Shown piece by piece: positions 1 to 7,837 of a stretch of DNA of 64,000 nt. Position 1 is the stretch's first letter; each line of letters begins with the position of its first letter. The translations under genes and the position numbers were made by a program. The notes under the pieces are model-generated. The model had not been told where the DNA came from. It made no database searches and saw only the letters and a list, made by a program, of their open reading frames with translations. Source of the stretch: Streptococcus equinus ATCC 9812 (GTDB taxonomy: Bacteria > Bacillota > Bacilli > Lactobacillales > Streptococcaceae); NCBI RefSeq assembly GCF_000187265.1, contig NZ_GL698431.1, positions 1 through 64,000 on the forward strand, read 5' to 3'.

Positions 1-121
1 CTTTTTTTCTTCTGTTTCAAGATGTTCCTACCAGATTTTTGCAGCTATATTAATTTATCATCTTATATCCTAATTTGTCAATACCATTTTGATAAAAAAT
101 TAAAAAGCCGCTACTAAACTG

Positions 122-160
122 CACCCCAAAAGTAAGACAAAAAATCTAACGATTGGGGTG
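122..160. repeat. Hairpin at the left end of the IS remnant
   Basis: CACCCCAA at 122-129 is the exact reverse complement of TTGGGGTG at 153-160, just before the transposase start codon. The hairpin uses the terminal inverted repeat itself. Such end hairpins can limit read-through transcription from flanking DNA into a transposase gene; that role is inferred here. Confidence 0.5.
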
Positions 161-168
161 CTCTTTGT

Positions 169-888
169 ATGAAATTAACTTATGAAGATAAACTAGAAAT
201 CTATCAACTCAGAAAACAAGGTATGTCGTGGCCTCAGCTGGGTCAAACCTATGATGTTAATCCTAGAAATCTACGTTACATGGTTAAGCTTATGGACCGA
301 TATGGCGTAGAGATTGTTAAAAAAAGCAAAAATAGGTACTATTCCCCTGAACTAAAGCAAGAAATTATCAATCAAGTCCTTTTTGAAGCTTCAAAGCCTT
401 ACGAAAAATGTTATACTGACGTCACAGAATTTGCCATTCCAGCCAGCTCTCAAAAATTATACTTATCACCATTTTTAGATGCTTATAATAGTGAAATCAT
501 CGCTTATCAGTTATCAACTTCGCCTAATTTGGAACAAATCAAACGAATGTTAACACAAGCTTTTCCAGATGACCATTATGATGATACGATTCTTCACAGT
601 GACCAAGGGTGGCAATATTAACACCTGTTTTATTATGACTTTCTCAATCAAAAAGGAATTCATCCATCCATGTCCCGTAAGGGAAATAGCCCAGATAATA
701 GCATGATGGAATCTTTTTTTGGAATCTTAAAATCAGAAATGTTTTATGGGTTTGAAAAGACATTTAAGTCACTCAATGAGCTAAAACAAGCTATTATTAC
801 TTACATTGACTATTACAATAACAAACGGATTAAAGTCAAACTAAAAGGACTTAGCCCTGTGCAGTACAGAACTAAATCCTTTCAATAA
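169..888 (+). pseudogene. Broken IS3-family transposase (OrfA-OrfB remnant)
   Basis: The first 150 codons fuse an OrfA-like helix-turn-helix N-terminus (IYQLRKQGMSWPQLGQTYDV) directly to the middle of an OrfB DDE integrase. About 0.6 kb that would hold the rest of OrfA and the start of OrfB is missing. A TAA stop follows GWQY at 619-621 where a sense codon such as CAA (GWQYQH) is expected. The same frame then continues through the glutamate motif (MMESFFGILKSE) to the end at 888. The DDE residues TDVTEF, HSDQG and ESFF can all be seen, but in two pieces. Deletion plus nonsense codon make it non-functional. Confidence 0.85.
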
Positions 889-941
889 TTATTTGTCCAA
901 CTTTTTGGGGTCAGTACATACTTATAGCGAATTTTTTACTA

Positions 942-1490
942 TCATTTCGCCTCAATTAACCCTAACTCGCCATCTTCGCGGCGGTAGAGAATGTTGGTTT
1001 CGCCATCTTCTGCATCTGTGTAAATGAAGAAGTCATGACCCAAAAGGTCCATTTGGAGAAGCGCTTCATCAAGATCCATAGGTTTCAAGCTAACATGTTT
1101 TGTACGAACAACGTTTACAGCTGGGCTTTCTTCTGTTTCTTCAGCTTCAAACTCGCTTGTAAAAATATGACTAGCTGGTAATTTTTCACGATGCTTTCTA
1201 GCAATTTTTGTTTTGTTTTTGCGAATTTGGCGTTCAATCTTATCTGTTACTAAATCGATTGATCCATACATATCTTGTGATACATCTTCTGCTCTTAGAG
1301 TGATAGAGTCAACCAAAATAGTCACTTCAACTTTAGCAGTTTTTTCACGATAAACTTTAAGATTGACACGAGCATCTAACTCTTGTTCAGCGTTGAAGTA
1401 TTTTTTAATTTTTCCGAGTTTAGATTCGACATAGCTACGGATAGCATCTGTTACTTCGATGTTTTCTCCACGAACACTATATTTAATCAT
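942..1490 (-). CDS. hpf: Long-form ribosome hibernation promoting factor
   Basis: A 182-residue protein with the usual long-HPF layout: an N-terminal S30AE/RaiA fold (about residues 1-100, basic in the second half) that sits in the ribosomal decoding region, an acidic linker, and a C-terminal dimerisation domain (about 125-182) that joins two 70S particles into inactive 100S dimers in stationary phase. Length fits the long family found in Firmicutes that lack separate RMF and short HPF. The start at 1490 has an AGAGGTG ribosome site nine bases upstream. The gene stands alone next to the late competence genes, as in other streptococci. Its promoter carries a CcpA-like site, consistent with carbon or growth-phase control. 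Confidence 0.95.
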   Translation of the reverse strand: MIKYSVRGENIEVTDAIRSYVESKLGKIKKYFNAEQELDARVNLKVYREKTAKVEVTILVDSITLRAEDVSQDMYGSIDLVTDKIERQIRKNKTKIARKHREKLPASHIFTSEFEAEETEESPAVNVVRTKHVSLKPMDLDEALLQMDLLGHDFFIYTDAEDGETNILYRREDGELGLIEAK

Positions 1491-1512
1491 AAAAACACCT
1501 CTTTCTCGCTAT

Positions 1513-1562
1513 AAAGCGCTTTCTTTACTCTTTCATTATACTACTTTCATGAAAATTTGCAA
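1513..1562 (-). promoter_or_regulatory. hpf promoter with cre-like palindrome
   Basis: Reading on the minus strand, TTGCAA (1557-1562), a 16-bp spacer and TATAAT (1535-1540) form a good sigma-A promoter. Just downstream, AAAGCGCTTT (1513-1522) is a perfect palindrome inside GAAAGCGCTTTAT, close to the catabolite-responsive-element pattern. Its position after the -10 would suit repression by CcpA as a roadblock; binding is inferred. Confidence 0.6.
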
Positions 1563-1566
1563 GCAT

Positions 1567-2235
1567 TTACCGTGCAATTGTTAAACTTTTTACATTCTGT
1601 GCACCGTTTTTATAAAGAAGATGATAAATGCCTTTTAGTGTAGCGCCAGTCGTATAGATGTCGTCAATGATTAAAATATTTTTGGGAATTTTACTATTTG
1701 ACATAACTTGAAATGGACACTGGCTCCCAAGTCTCTTTTTTCTGTTTTTATCTGATTGTTTAGCGATATTTTTCTTTGATAAAATCTCCTGATAGGCTAT
1801 TCCAGAAGCGTCCAATAAGGCAGCAACTTGATTAAATTTACGTTCTGTCATTCGCTCTTTACTTAAAGGGACTGGCACGATACTGTAATTTTTGTACAGC
1901 TTTATTTTTTTCTTAAGCTCTCTAGAAAAAATTGCACCGAGTGCTACGTCTCCTTGAAATTTGTACTTTGAAAAATAATTTTTCATGGCAACATTATAGG
2001 TAAAAATTGCCTGATGCTTGACAGAATGCCCTTCCTTTTCCCATTTTTGACAATCTTTACACTGCGTTTCACAACCATTTCGATAACAAGTTGGGCAGTG
2101 CTTATCTCCTATTTTTTCAAAAGCAGCGAGACAATCAGGACAAATATTTCTTTGATTTTTTTGAATAGAAATGATACCCAAAAAAGTTTCTTTTTCAAGA
2201 AATAATTGGTCACATAACAAACACTTTTCCATCAA
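1567..2235 (-). CDS. comFC: Late competence protein ComFC (phosphoribosyltransferase-like)
   Basis: A 222-residue member of the ComF family. Four Cys pairs of a zinc-binding region lie in the first 60 residues (CLLC, CPDC, CPTC, CKDC). The C-terminal half has the PRPP-binding signature ILIIDDIYTTGATLKG typical of type I phosphoribosyltransferases. In naturally competent Gram-positives ComFC works with the ComFA ATPase in uptake or processing of transforming single-stranded DNA. Its start overlaps the comFA stop by four bases (ATGA type), so the two are translationally coupled. It should be transcribed from the ComX-type box in front of comFA. Full length, with no sign of decay. Confidence 0.93.
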   Translation of the reverse strand: MMEKCLLCDQLFLEKETFLGIISIQKNQRNICPDCLAAFEKIGDKHCPTCYRNGCETQCKDCQKWEKEGHSVKHQAIFTYNVAMKNYFSKYKFQGDVALGAIFSRELKKKIKLYKNYSIVPVPLSKERMTERKFNQVAALLDASGIAYQEILSKKNIAKQSDKNRKKRLGSQCPFQVMSNSKIPKNILIIDDIYTTGATLKGIYHLLYKNGAQNVKSLTIAR

Positions 2236-3530
2236 AATCCTCCTTTCTTGTTCATTTCCTTTATTTCTTTAATCGCTTGTTGCATTGATTTTGTAGCACC
2301 ATCGTGCAAAAATAATAATTCTCCTGTTGGTCGCTTTGCAGCTCTACCGACTCGCCCAGAAATTTGAACCAAGGCACTTTTAGTGTATAATTTGTGATTC
2401 GCTAATACAACAAATACGTCAACACAAGGAAACGTGACTCCACGTTCTAAGATGGTTGTGCTGACTAAAATTGTTATTTCATTCTTTCTAAATTTTTCAA
2501 CTAATTCAAGTCTATCTTCGGTCTTACTTGACACAAAACCAATCTTCTCAGTAGGAAATTTTTCTTGCAGAATCACCGAAAATCTTTTTCCCTGCTCTAT
2601 ATTTGGAAAAAAGATTAGTAAGGGGTATCCAGATTTTCTTTGATTTTTAAGCAGCAAGTCTAATTTTTTAGGTACTTTTCCCTTTTTCATTGACTTTAAC
2701 ACCCCACTAAGCCAGAGCATTTTAGGAACAACCAAAGGATTGGCGTGAAAACGTCTGGCTAAATGCAATTTTTTTAAGTTGCCTTTTCGAACTTTTTTAT
2801 CTAATTCATCTGTCGATGTAGCTGTTAAAAATATTTTAACACCTTCTTTTTTTAAAGATTGATTTACTGCGTAATACAGCATTTTATTGTCAACAAATGG
2901 AAAGGCATCAACTTCATCAATAATTAATAAATCAAATGCTTGGTAGAACTTTAAAAGTTGATGAGTTGTTGCAATAATGAGCGGTGCTCGCTTGTAAGGC
3001 TCAGCTTCCCCATGTAATAAAGTAATTGGACATGAAAAATCACGAGACATACGTTTATAAAGTTCTAAACAAACATCAATTCGTGGGCTAGCAATACAAA
3101 CACAACCACCGTCATCGATTATTTTTGCTACTGAGTGATAAATCATCTCTGTCTTACCAGCTCCTGTCACAGCATGAACTAATAAATCTTTCTTTTCAGC
3201 AATTCCTGACACCATACCTTCTGACACTTCATTTTGATAAGGGGTTAGTTGCCCTTGCCAGTTTAGAGAATTATTTTTTGGAAAACTTTTTTGCGGAAAG
3301 TAATATAGATAAGAATCACTGATGTTACGACCAAAAACTAGACATTCTCTGCAGTAAGTCTGACCAGTTTGTAAAATATTATCTGGTAAAACAATGCTTC
3401 TGCAGCGGTTACACGTAAAATTGTCTTTTCTTTTTACCATAGAAGGAAGTTTTTCAGCTTCTTCTTTTAACTCATCAGACAATTGAGACTCAACAAAAAT
3501 TCTTCCATAATAGTCATTTTTATCTTCCAT
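2232..3530 (-). CDS. comFA: Late competence DNA translocase ComFA (DEAD-like helicase)
   Basis: A 432-residue superfamily 2 ATPase that drives incoming transforming DNA into the cytoplasm. Visible are an N-terminal zinc finger (CNRC and CREC), Walker A AVTGAGKTEM near residues 118-127, Walker B IDEVDAF near 204, motif III LTATST, and the C-terminal helicase domain with QISGRVGRA. The N-terminus (DYYGRIFVESQL) lines up with what I recall of pneumococcal ComFA, which supports the start at 3530. No Shine-Dalgarno sequence precedes that ATG. Instead a ComX box ends only seven bases upstream, so the transcript may be leaderless. It forms an operon with comFC. Confidence 0.94.
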   Translation of the reverse strand: MEDKNDYYGRIFVESQLSDELKEEAEKLPSMVKRKDNFTCNRCRSIVLPDNILQTGQTYCRECLVFGRNISDSYLYYFPQKSFPKNNSLNWQGQLTPYQNEVSEGMVSGIAEKKDLLVHAVTGAGKTEMIYHSVAKIIDDGGCVCIASPRIDVCLELYKRMSRDFSCPITLLHGEAEPYKRAPLIIATTHQLLKFYQAFDLLIIDEVDAFPFVDNKMLYYAVNQSLKKEGVKIFLTATSTDELDKKVRKGNLKKLHLARRFHANPLVVPKMLWLSGVLKSMKKGKVPKKLDLLLKNQRKSGYPLLIFFPNIEQGKRFSVILQEKFPTEKIGFVSSKTEDRLELVEKFRKNEITILVSTTILERGVTFPCVDVFVVLANHKLYTKSALVQISGRVGRAAKRPTGELLFLHDGATKSMQQAIKEIKEMNKKGGF

Positions 3531-3537
3531 ATCTATT

Positions 3538-3545
3538 TATTCGAA
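3538..3545 (-). promoter_or_regulatory. ComX (SigX) competence box before comFA
   Basis: On the minus strand TTCGAATA matches seven of eight bases of the streptococcal late-competence box TACGAATA, which takes the place of a -10 element for the alternative sigma factor ComX. It ends seven bases before the comFA ATG, where a transcription start would be expected at or next to the start codon. Assignment rests on the match and on the competence gene behind it. Confidence 0.65.
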
Positions 3546-3584
3546 AATTTTGCTAAATCTCTAAAAATCTTGTAAAATTTTGAT

Positions 3585-4211
3585 ATGAACTATAAAACAA
3601 TAAAAAAAGATGACATCTGCGAGGAAGAAATCAAAAAATCTCGCTTTATTTGCCAATTAAAACGTGTTGAAACTGAAGAAGAAGGGCGAGAATATATTGC
3701 TCAAATCAAAAAAGAACATTACAAAGCAACTCACTCTTGTTCTGCTATGATTATTGGAGAAAACTCTGAGATCAAACGTTCTAGTGATGATGGTGAACCA
3801 AGTGGAACAGCTGGTGTTCCAATGCTTACTGTTCTAGAAAAGCAAGGTTTGACAAATGTTGTTGCTGTTGTCACACGCTATTTCGGTGGTATCAAATTAG
3901 GCGCTGGAGGCTTAATTCGCGCTTACGCTGGTAGTGTCGCAAATGCTCTTAAAGAAATTGGTATCGTAGAAGTTAAAGAGCAAGAAGGCATTAAAATTAC
4001 TCTTTCTTATCCGCAGTACCAAACATTTTCAAATTTTTTACAGGCTGAAGAACTTCAAGAATTTGACACTGAATTTTTAGAAAATGTCACTACTCACATT
4101 TACCTTGATCCAGAAAAAATTCAGGAAGTTACTGATCGACTTATTGAATTCTATCAAGGCAAGGTTACTTTTGAAAAGGCTGGTCCAAAAATTGTTGAGT
4201 TAGATTTGTGA
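3585..4211 (+). CDS. YigZ/IMPACT family protein
   Basis: A 208-residue protein of the YigZ family (UPF0029 N-terminal domain plus a ferredoxin-like C-terminal domain). Diagnostic segments are HYKATHSCSAMI, SSDDGEPSGTAGVPML and VTRYFGGIKLGAGGLIRAY in the first 120 residues, followed by the C-terminal domain from about residue 135. Bacterial members resemble the N-terminal part of eukaryotic IMPACT; their cellular role is not settled, though RNA or elongation-factor binding has been suggested. It is divergent from comFA, separated by 54 bp, an arrangement conserved in streptococci. No clear ribosome site precedes the ATG at 3585. The family call is firm and the function unknown. Confidence 0.9.
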   Translation: MNYKTIKKDDICEEEIKKSRFICQLKRVETEEEGREYIAQIKKEHYKATHSCSAMIIGENSEIKRSSDDGEPSGTAGVPMLTVLEKQGLTNVVAVVTRYFGGIKLGAGGLIRAYAGSVANALKEIGIVEVKEQEGIKITLSYPQYQTFSNFLQAEELQEFDTEFLENVTTHIYLDPEKIQEVTDRLIEFYQGKVTFEKAGPKIVELDL

Positions 4212-4308
4212 TAAGTTTTTCCTATCACCTTGATAAGAATTAAATATTTTACAAACAATAAATTTGAGCATATACTTGACCTATAACTTTTATTCAAGGA
4301 GAAGATTT

Positions 4309-5238
4309 ATGGCAAAAATTTATAACTCAATTACTGAATTAATCGGAAATACTCCTATTGTAAAATTGAATAACATTGTTCCTGAAGACGCTGCTGATGT
4401 TTATGTTAAAATTGAATCATTTAATCCAGGGTCTTCTGTCAAAGACCGTATTGCTCTTCGTATGATTGAAGATGCTGAAAAAGCTGGTACTATCAAACCA
4501 GGTGATACAATTGTTGAACCTACATCTGGTAATACTGGTATTGGTCTTGCTTGGGTTGGTGCAGCAAAAGGTTATAAAGTTATTATCGTAATGCCCGAAA
4601 CAATGAGTCTTGAACGCCGTAAAATCATTCAAGCTTATGGAGCTGAACTTGTTTTAACACCAGGTAGCGAAGGCATGAAAGGTGCTATCGCTAAGGCAAA
4701 AGAAGTCGCTGCTGAAAAAAATGGTTGGGTCCCACTTCAATTTGCTAACCCTTCAAATCCTGCTGTTCATGAAGCTTCAACTGGTGCTGAAATCATCGAT
4801 GCTTTTGGACCAAAAGGTCTTGATGCTTTCGTAGCTGGTGTTGGTACTGGTGGAACAGTTTCAGGTGTTTCTCATGCTCTTAGAAAAGCTAACCCAGAGA
4901 TCAAAGTTTATGCCGTAGAGGCTGACGAATCTGCTGTTCTTTCTGGTGAAAAACCTGGTCCACACAAAATTCAAGGAATTTCTGCTGGTTTTATCCCAGA
5001 TACTCTTGATACTAAATCTTATGATGGCATTATTCGTGTAGCTTCAGACGATGCTATTGTGACAAGTCGTCATCTAGGTGGAAAAGAAGGTTTCCTTGCT
5101 GGAATTTCTTCAGGTGCTGCAATCTTTGCCGCTATTGAAAAAGCAAAAGAACTTGGTAAAGGTAAAAAAGTCTTGGCACTTCTTCCAGACAACGGTGAAC
5201 GTTATCTATCAACATCACTTTATGATTTTGAAGACTAA
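4309..5238 (+). CDS. cysK: Cysteine synthase A (O-acetylserine sulfhydrylase)
   Basis: A 309-residue PLP enzyme that makes L-cysteine from O-acetylserine and sulfide. The PLP-binding lysine is in PGSSVKDR (Lys45 from this start). The substrate loop TSGNTG, the phosphate-binding glycine loop GTGGT and the C-terminal GISSGAA motif are all present. An upstream TTG at 4264 would extend the frame by 15 residues, but ATG at 4309 has a strong AAGGAGA ribosome site seven bases before it and begins with the family-typical [16 protein letters not shown]. It is followed by two hairpins and transcribed alone. Full length and intact. Confidence 0.96.
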   Translation: MAKIYNSITELIGNTPIVKLNNIVPEDAADVYVKIESFNPGSSVKDRIALRMIEDAEKAGTIKPGDTIVEPTSGNTGIGLAWVGAAKGYKVIIVMPETMSLERRKIIQAYGAELVLTPGSEGMKGAIAKAKEVAAEKNGWVPLQFANPSNPAVHEASTGAEIIDAFGPKGLDAFVAGVGTGGTVSGVSHALRKANPEIKVYAVEADESAVLSGEKPGPHKIQGISAGFIPDTLDTKSYDGIIRVASDDAIVTSRHLGGKEGFLAGISSGAAIFAAIEKAKELGKGKKVLALLPDNGERYLSTSLYDFED

Positions 5239-5281
5239 TATACGAAAACTGCTAGACAATTGTTCTAGCAGTTTTCGTATA
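5239..5281. repeat. 18-bp perfect inverted repeat after cysK
   Basis: TATACGAAAACTGCTAGA (5239-5256) and its exact reverse complement (5264-5281) surround the loop CAATTGT directly after the cysK stop codon. There is no clear U-tract on either strand, so it is probably an mRNA-end stabilising stem or the first half of a double terminator with the hairpin at 5290. Confidence 0.7.
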
Positions 5282-5289
5282 CCATAATA

Positions 5290-5314
5290 AAAAAGCATCC
5301 TAAGGATGCTTTTT
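5290..5314. terminator. Bidirectional terminator between cysK and cvfD
   Basis: AAAAAGCATCC (5290-5300), loop TAA, GGATGCTTTTT (5304-5314). The stem is flanked by A-tract and T-tract, so it gives a U-run on both strands and can end the convergent cysK and cvfD transcripts. It slightly overlaps the last codon of cvfD. Confidence 0.85.
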
Positions 5315-5669
5315 ATTCTTTAGTTAATAAATCTAGACTTTCTTTAGTCCATTTTGGCAAATTGTCCGCCAAAGGCTGAAAGCCAATATTTAGGTGGCTA
5401 TTTGAAAAACGATGACGTCTGTGAAGGTGATGTTTTTCTTCTTCGAGAGTACGAAGAGAAAGACTTACTTTTTGAGTAAATTCATCAAAATCAACCACCT
5501 GAACTAAGACTTTTTCACCAACTTTTAACAGTTGATAAATGTTTTCAATATAGCCTGCTTTGATTTCTGAAATGTGAATAAGACCTGTTGTCCCATTATC
5601 CAATGCGACAAAGGCACCATAAGGTTTTATACCCGTTATTGTTCCAGTGATTTTGTCGCCAATTCTCAT
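5313..5669 (-). CDS. cvfD: S1 RNA-binding domain protein (CvfD/YugI type)
   Basis: A 118-residue protein with a single S1 domain at residues 1-72 ([43 protein letters not shown]) and a short His- and Arg-rich tail. It belongs to the general stress protein 13/CvfD group, RNA-binding post-transcriptional regulators in Firmicutes; pneumococcal CvfD affects virulence and stress traits. Its start overlaps the stop codon of the upstream HAD-cyclophilin gene by one base, so the two are co-translated. The link between an S1 regulator and a prolyl isomerase is conserved in streptococci, but its meaning is unknown. Confidence 0.85.
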   Translation of the reverse strand: MRIGDKITGTITGIKPYGAFVALDNGTTGLIHISEIKAGYIENIYQLLKVGEKVLVQVVDFDEFTQKVSLSLRTLEEEKHHLHRRHRFSNSHLNIGFQPLADNLPKWTKESLDLLTKE

Positions 5670-7069
5670 TAATCAACTACCTCAATTGTTTCGATAACTA
5701 CGTCTTCGACTGGACGGTCTTGCGCACCAGTTTCTACGTTTGCAATTTCGTCAAGAACTTTGTAAGATTCTTCATCCATGATTTGACCAAAGACAGTGTG
5801 ACGACGGTCAAGGTGAGGTGTACCACCGTTGTTTGCATAGTATTCAGCAATTGGTTTTGGCCAGCCACCACGTTCTAGTTCTTTTTGAGCATATGGAATT
5901 TTGCTGTTTTGTACGATGAAGAACTGACTTCCGTTAGTATTTGGACCAGCATTTGCCATTGAAAGTGCGCCACGAACGTTGTAAAGTTCTTCTGAGAATT
6001 CATCTTCAAAGCTATCACCATAGATAGATTGTCCACCCATACCAGTACCTGTTGGGTCGCCACCTTGAATCATAAATTCAGGGATAATACGGTGGAAGAT
6101 AATACCGTCATAGTAACCATCTTTTGACAAAGCAACGAAGTTTGCTACTGTTTTTGGTGCATGATCAGGGAAAAGTTGAATTTTCATGTCACCGTGATTT
6201 GTTTTGATTGTCGCAACTGGACCCTCGACAGTTGATAAATCAACTTGTGGGAAGTTTAATTGTTTTTCTACCAAACCTAGTTCCTCCAAGGCATATAAAA
6301 TACCATCTTCTTCTACTGTTTTTGTTACAAAATCTGCTTTTTCTTTAAGTTCAGGTACTGCATTACCCATGGCAATTTTCAAGCCAACATAATCAAAAAT
6401 TTCCATATCATTTGGACCGTCGCCAAACATCATGGCATTGATTGGTTTTAAGTTTTGACTTTCTAAAACATGAGCAACACCAGATGCTTTAGAAATATTT
6501 ACTTTAACAACATCAGATGAATGTTCGTGCCAAGGCACAAGACGAATTTCATTTGCCAACTCTTCTGGCAACTGCAAATCAGCATTATTTTTTGCAAATG
6601 TCCACATTTGGTAAACATCATTTGCCAAATAAAAATCTGGTTCAACATCGCAGATACCATAAATAGGTTTCATAGCGTCATCAATCAAATCACAACGTTT
6701 TGATATGACTGGTTTATCTTTACCAGTAAAACCGTATTCGATTCCTTCTGATTTTGCCCAGTTGACATATTTTTCAACAAGTTCACGTGGCAATGGATCA
6801 CTAAAAATCTCTGATTCTTTATTATCAACGACATATGTTCCGTTGATTGTTACAAAAAAATCAGGATGCAAATCACGAATTTCAGGTACAACACCATAAA
6901 GTGCACGACCAGTAGCAATTCCTGTCATAATGCCTTTTTCCTTCAAGTTTTTAAAAACATACTTGATTGATTCTGGCATATAACCTGTCAGCTTAACACG
7001 CAAGGTGTCATCAATGTCAAAGAAAACAATTTTAGTTTTCTTAGCTTTGTATTTTGTTTTTACATCCAT
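5669..7069 (-). CDS. Bifunctional Cof-type HAD hydrolase / cyclophilin peptidyl-prolyl isomerase
   Basis: A 466-residue fusion. The first about 270 residues form a HAD-IIB (Cof) phosphatase with catalytic [14 protein letters not shown] and [12 protein letters not shown]. The rest is a cyclophilin ([28 protein letters not shown]) that catalyses prolyl cis-trans isomerisation. The fusion is characteristic of streptococci. No signal peptide is seen, so it should be cytosolic. The start chosen at 7069 (MDVKTKY) matches the family N-terminus; a TTG at 7099 and an ATG at 7078 are in frame upstream, and no start has a convincing ribosome site. The phosphatase substrate is unknown. Confidence 0.9.
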   Translation of the reverse strand: MDVKTKYKAKKTKIVFFDIDDTLRVKLTGYMPESIKYVFKNLKEKGIMTGIATGRALYGVVPEIRDLHPDFFVTINGTYVVDNKESEIFSDPLPRELVEKYVNWAKSEGIEYGFTGKDKPVISKRCDLIDDAMKPIYGICDVEPDFYLANDVYQMWTFAKNNADLQLPEELANEIRLVPWHEHSSDVVKVNISKASGVAHVLESQNLKPINAMMFGDGPNDMEIFDYVGLKIAMGNAVPELKEKADFVTKTVEEDGILYALEELGLVEKQLNFPQVDLSTVEGPVATIKTNHGDMKIQLFPDHAPKTVANFVALSKDGYYDGIIFHRIIPEFMIQGGDPTGTGMGGQSIYGDSFEDEFSEELYNVRGALSMANAGPNTNGSQFFIVQNSKIPYAQKELERGGWPKPIAEYYANNGGTPHLDRRHTVFGQIMDEESYKVLDEIANVETGAQDRPVEDVVIETIEVVD

Positions 7070-7192
7070 CTGTATCATTATGGGAAAGGAAATGGTCAAT
7101 ACATCTCAATTTCCATCAAAAGTCCAAAAACTTTTATCCCATTTTCCTTTCTAACTTTGAAATCAAAGAAAAGCTATGTTTTTATTATATCA

Positions 7193-7837
7193 TTATTCCT
7201 CATCTTGCGGAACTAAATGATGCTTAAAGGCATAGACAACAGCTTGAGTGCGGTCATCAACTTCTAGCTTCGCTAAAATATTTGACACGTGTGTCTTCAC
7301 GGTTTTCAGAGAAATAAATAACTCATCAGCGATAGTCTGATTATCATAACCTTTTGCCAAAAGTTTCAAAATATCACGTTCACGCGCTGTTAGATCCTCA
7401 TGCAATTCTGGTTTTTGATCGTGCGCTTTGATTTTTTTATCAACTTCTGTCTCAATCGCCAAATCACCACGCGCAACTTTATGAATAGCATTTAAAATCT
7501 CAGCTGCACTAGATGTTTTTAGCATGTAACCTTTGGCACCAGCTTCAATAACTGGATAAATTTTTTCATTATCAAGGTATGATGTCAAAACTAAAATTTT
7601 GGCTTCTTTCCACTCTTTTAAAAGCTTCAATGTCGCTTCAACACCACTCATCTCTGGCATTACCAAATCCATAACAACAACATCTGGTTTTAACTCTAAG
7701 GCTAATTTTATCCCATCAATACCATTTCCAGCTTCACCGACAACTTCAATGTCTGGCTGCAAATTAAAGAAACTTTTCAGCCCTAAACGTACCATTTCAT
7801 GATCATCAACTAGGATAACTCTAATTTTCTGGGTCAT
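7193..7837 (-). CDS. liaR: LiaR response regulator (NarL/VraR family)
   Basis: A 214-residue regulator with a receiver domain (residues 1-120; acidic pair Asp11/Asp12, phospho-acceptor Asp57 in VVMDLVMPEMSG, switch Thr in LTSYL, Lys in GYMLKT) and a C-terminal LuxR-type helix-turn-helix (LTARERDILKLLAKGYDNQTIADELFISLKTVKTHVSNIL). It is phosphorylated by LiaS under cell-wall stress (lipid II antibiotics, cationic peptides) and activates envelope protection genes. Its first codons overlap the end of liaS by 17 bp, giving tight translational coupling in the liaF-liaS-liaR order. Confidence 0.95.
   Translation of the reverse strand: MTQKIRVILVDDHEMVRLGLKSFFNLQPDIEVVGEAGNGIDGIKLALELKPDVVVMDLVMPEMSGVEATLKLLKEWKEAKILVLTSYLDNEKIYPVIEAGAKGYMLKTSSAAEILNAIHKVARGDLAIETEVDKKIKAHDQKPELHEDLTARERDILKLLAKGYDNQTIADELFISLKTVKTHVSNILAKLEVDDRTQAVVYAFKHHLVPQDEE

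Larger units (their letters stand above)
120..913 (+). mobile_element. IS3-family (IS150-group-like) insertion sequence remnant
   Basis: Imperfect terminal inverted repeats bound the element. The left end begins TGCACCCCAAAAGTAAGACA at 120. The right end, read on the minus strand from 913, begins TGACCCCAAAAAGTTGGACA. Both start with TG, as is usual in the IS150 group. The body is only about 0.8 kb, while intact IS150-type elements are about 1.3-1.5 kb, and the transposase inside is deleted and interrupted, so the element cannot move by itself. No matching 3-bp target duplication is seen: AAC lies on the left and GTA on the right. This suggests drift or a rearranged insertion. It sits just beyond the 3' end of hpf. 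Confidence 0.8.

Noticed and set aside
4264-4308. Upstream TTG start for cysK
   Set aside because: The ATG at 4309 has a strong ribosome site and gives the family-standard N-terminus; the 15 extra residues do not look like CysK.
5239-5281. 18-bp inverted repeat considered as an att or resolvase site
   Set aside because: It follows a stop codon immediately and is paired with a normal terminator; no integrase gene is near.
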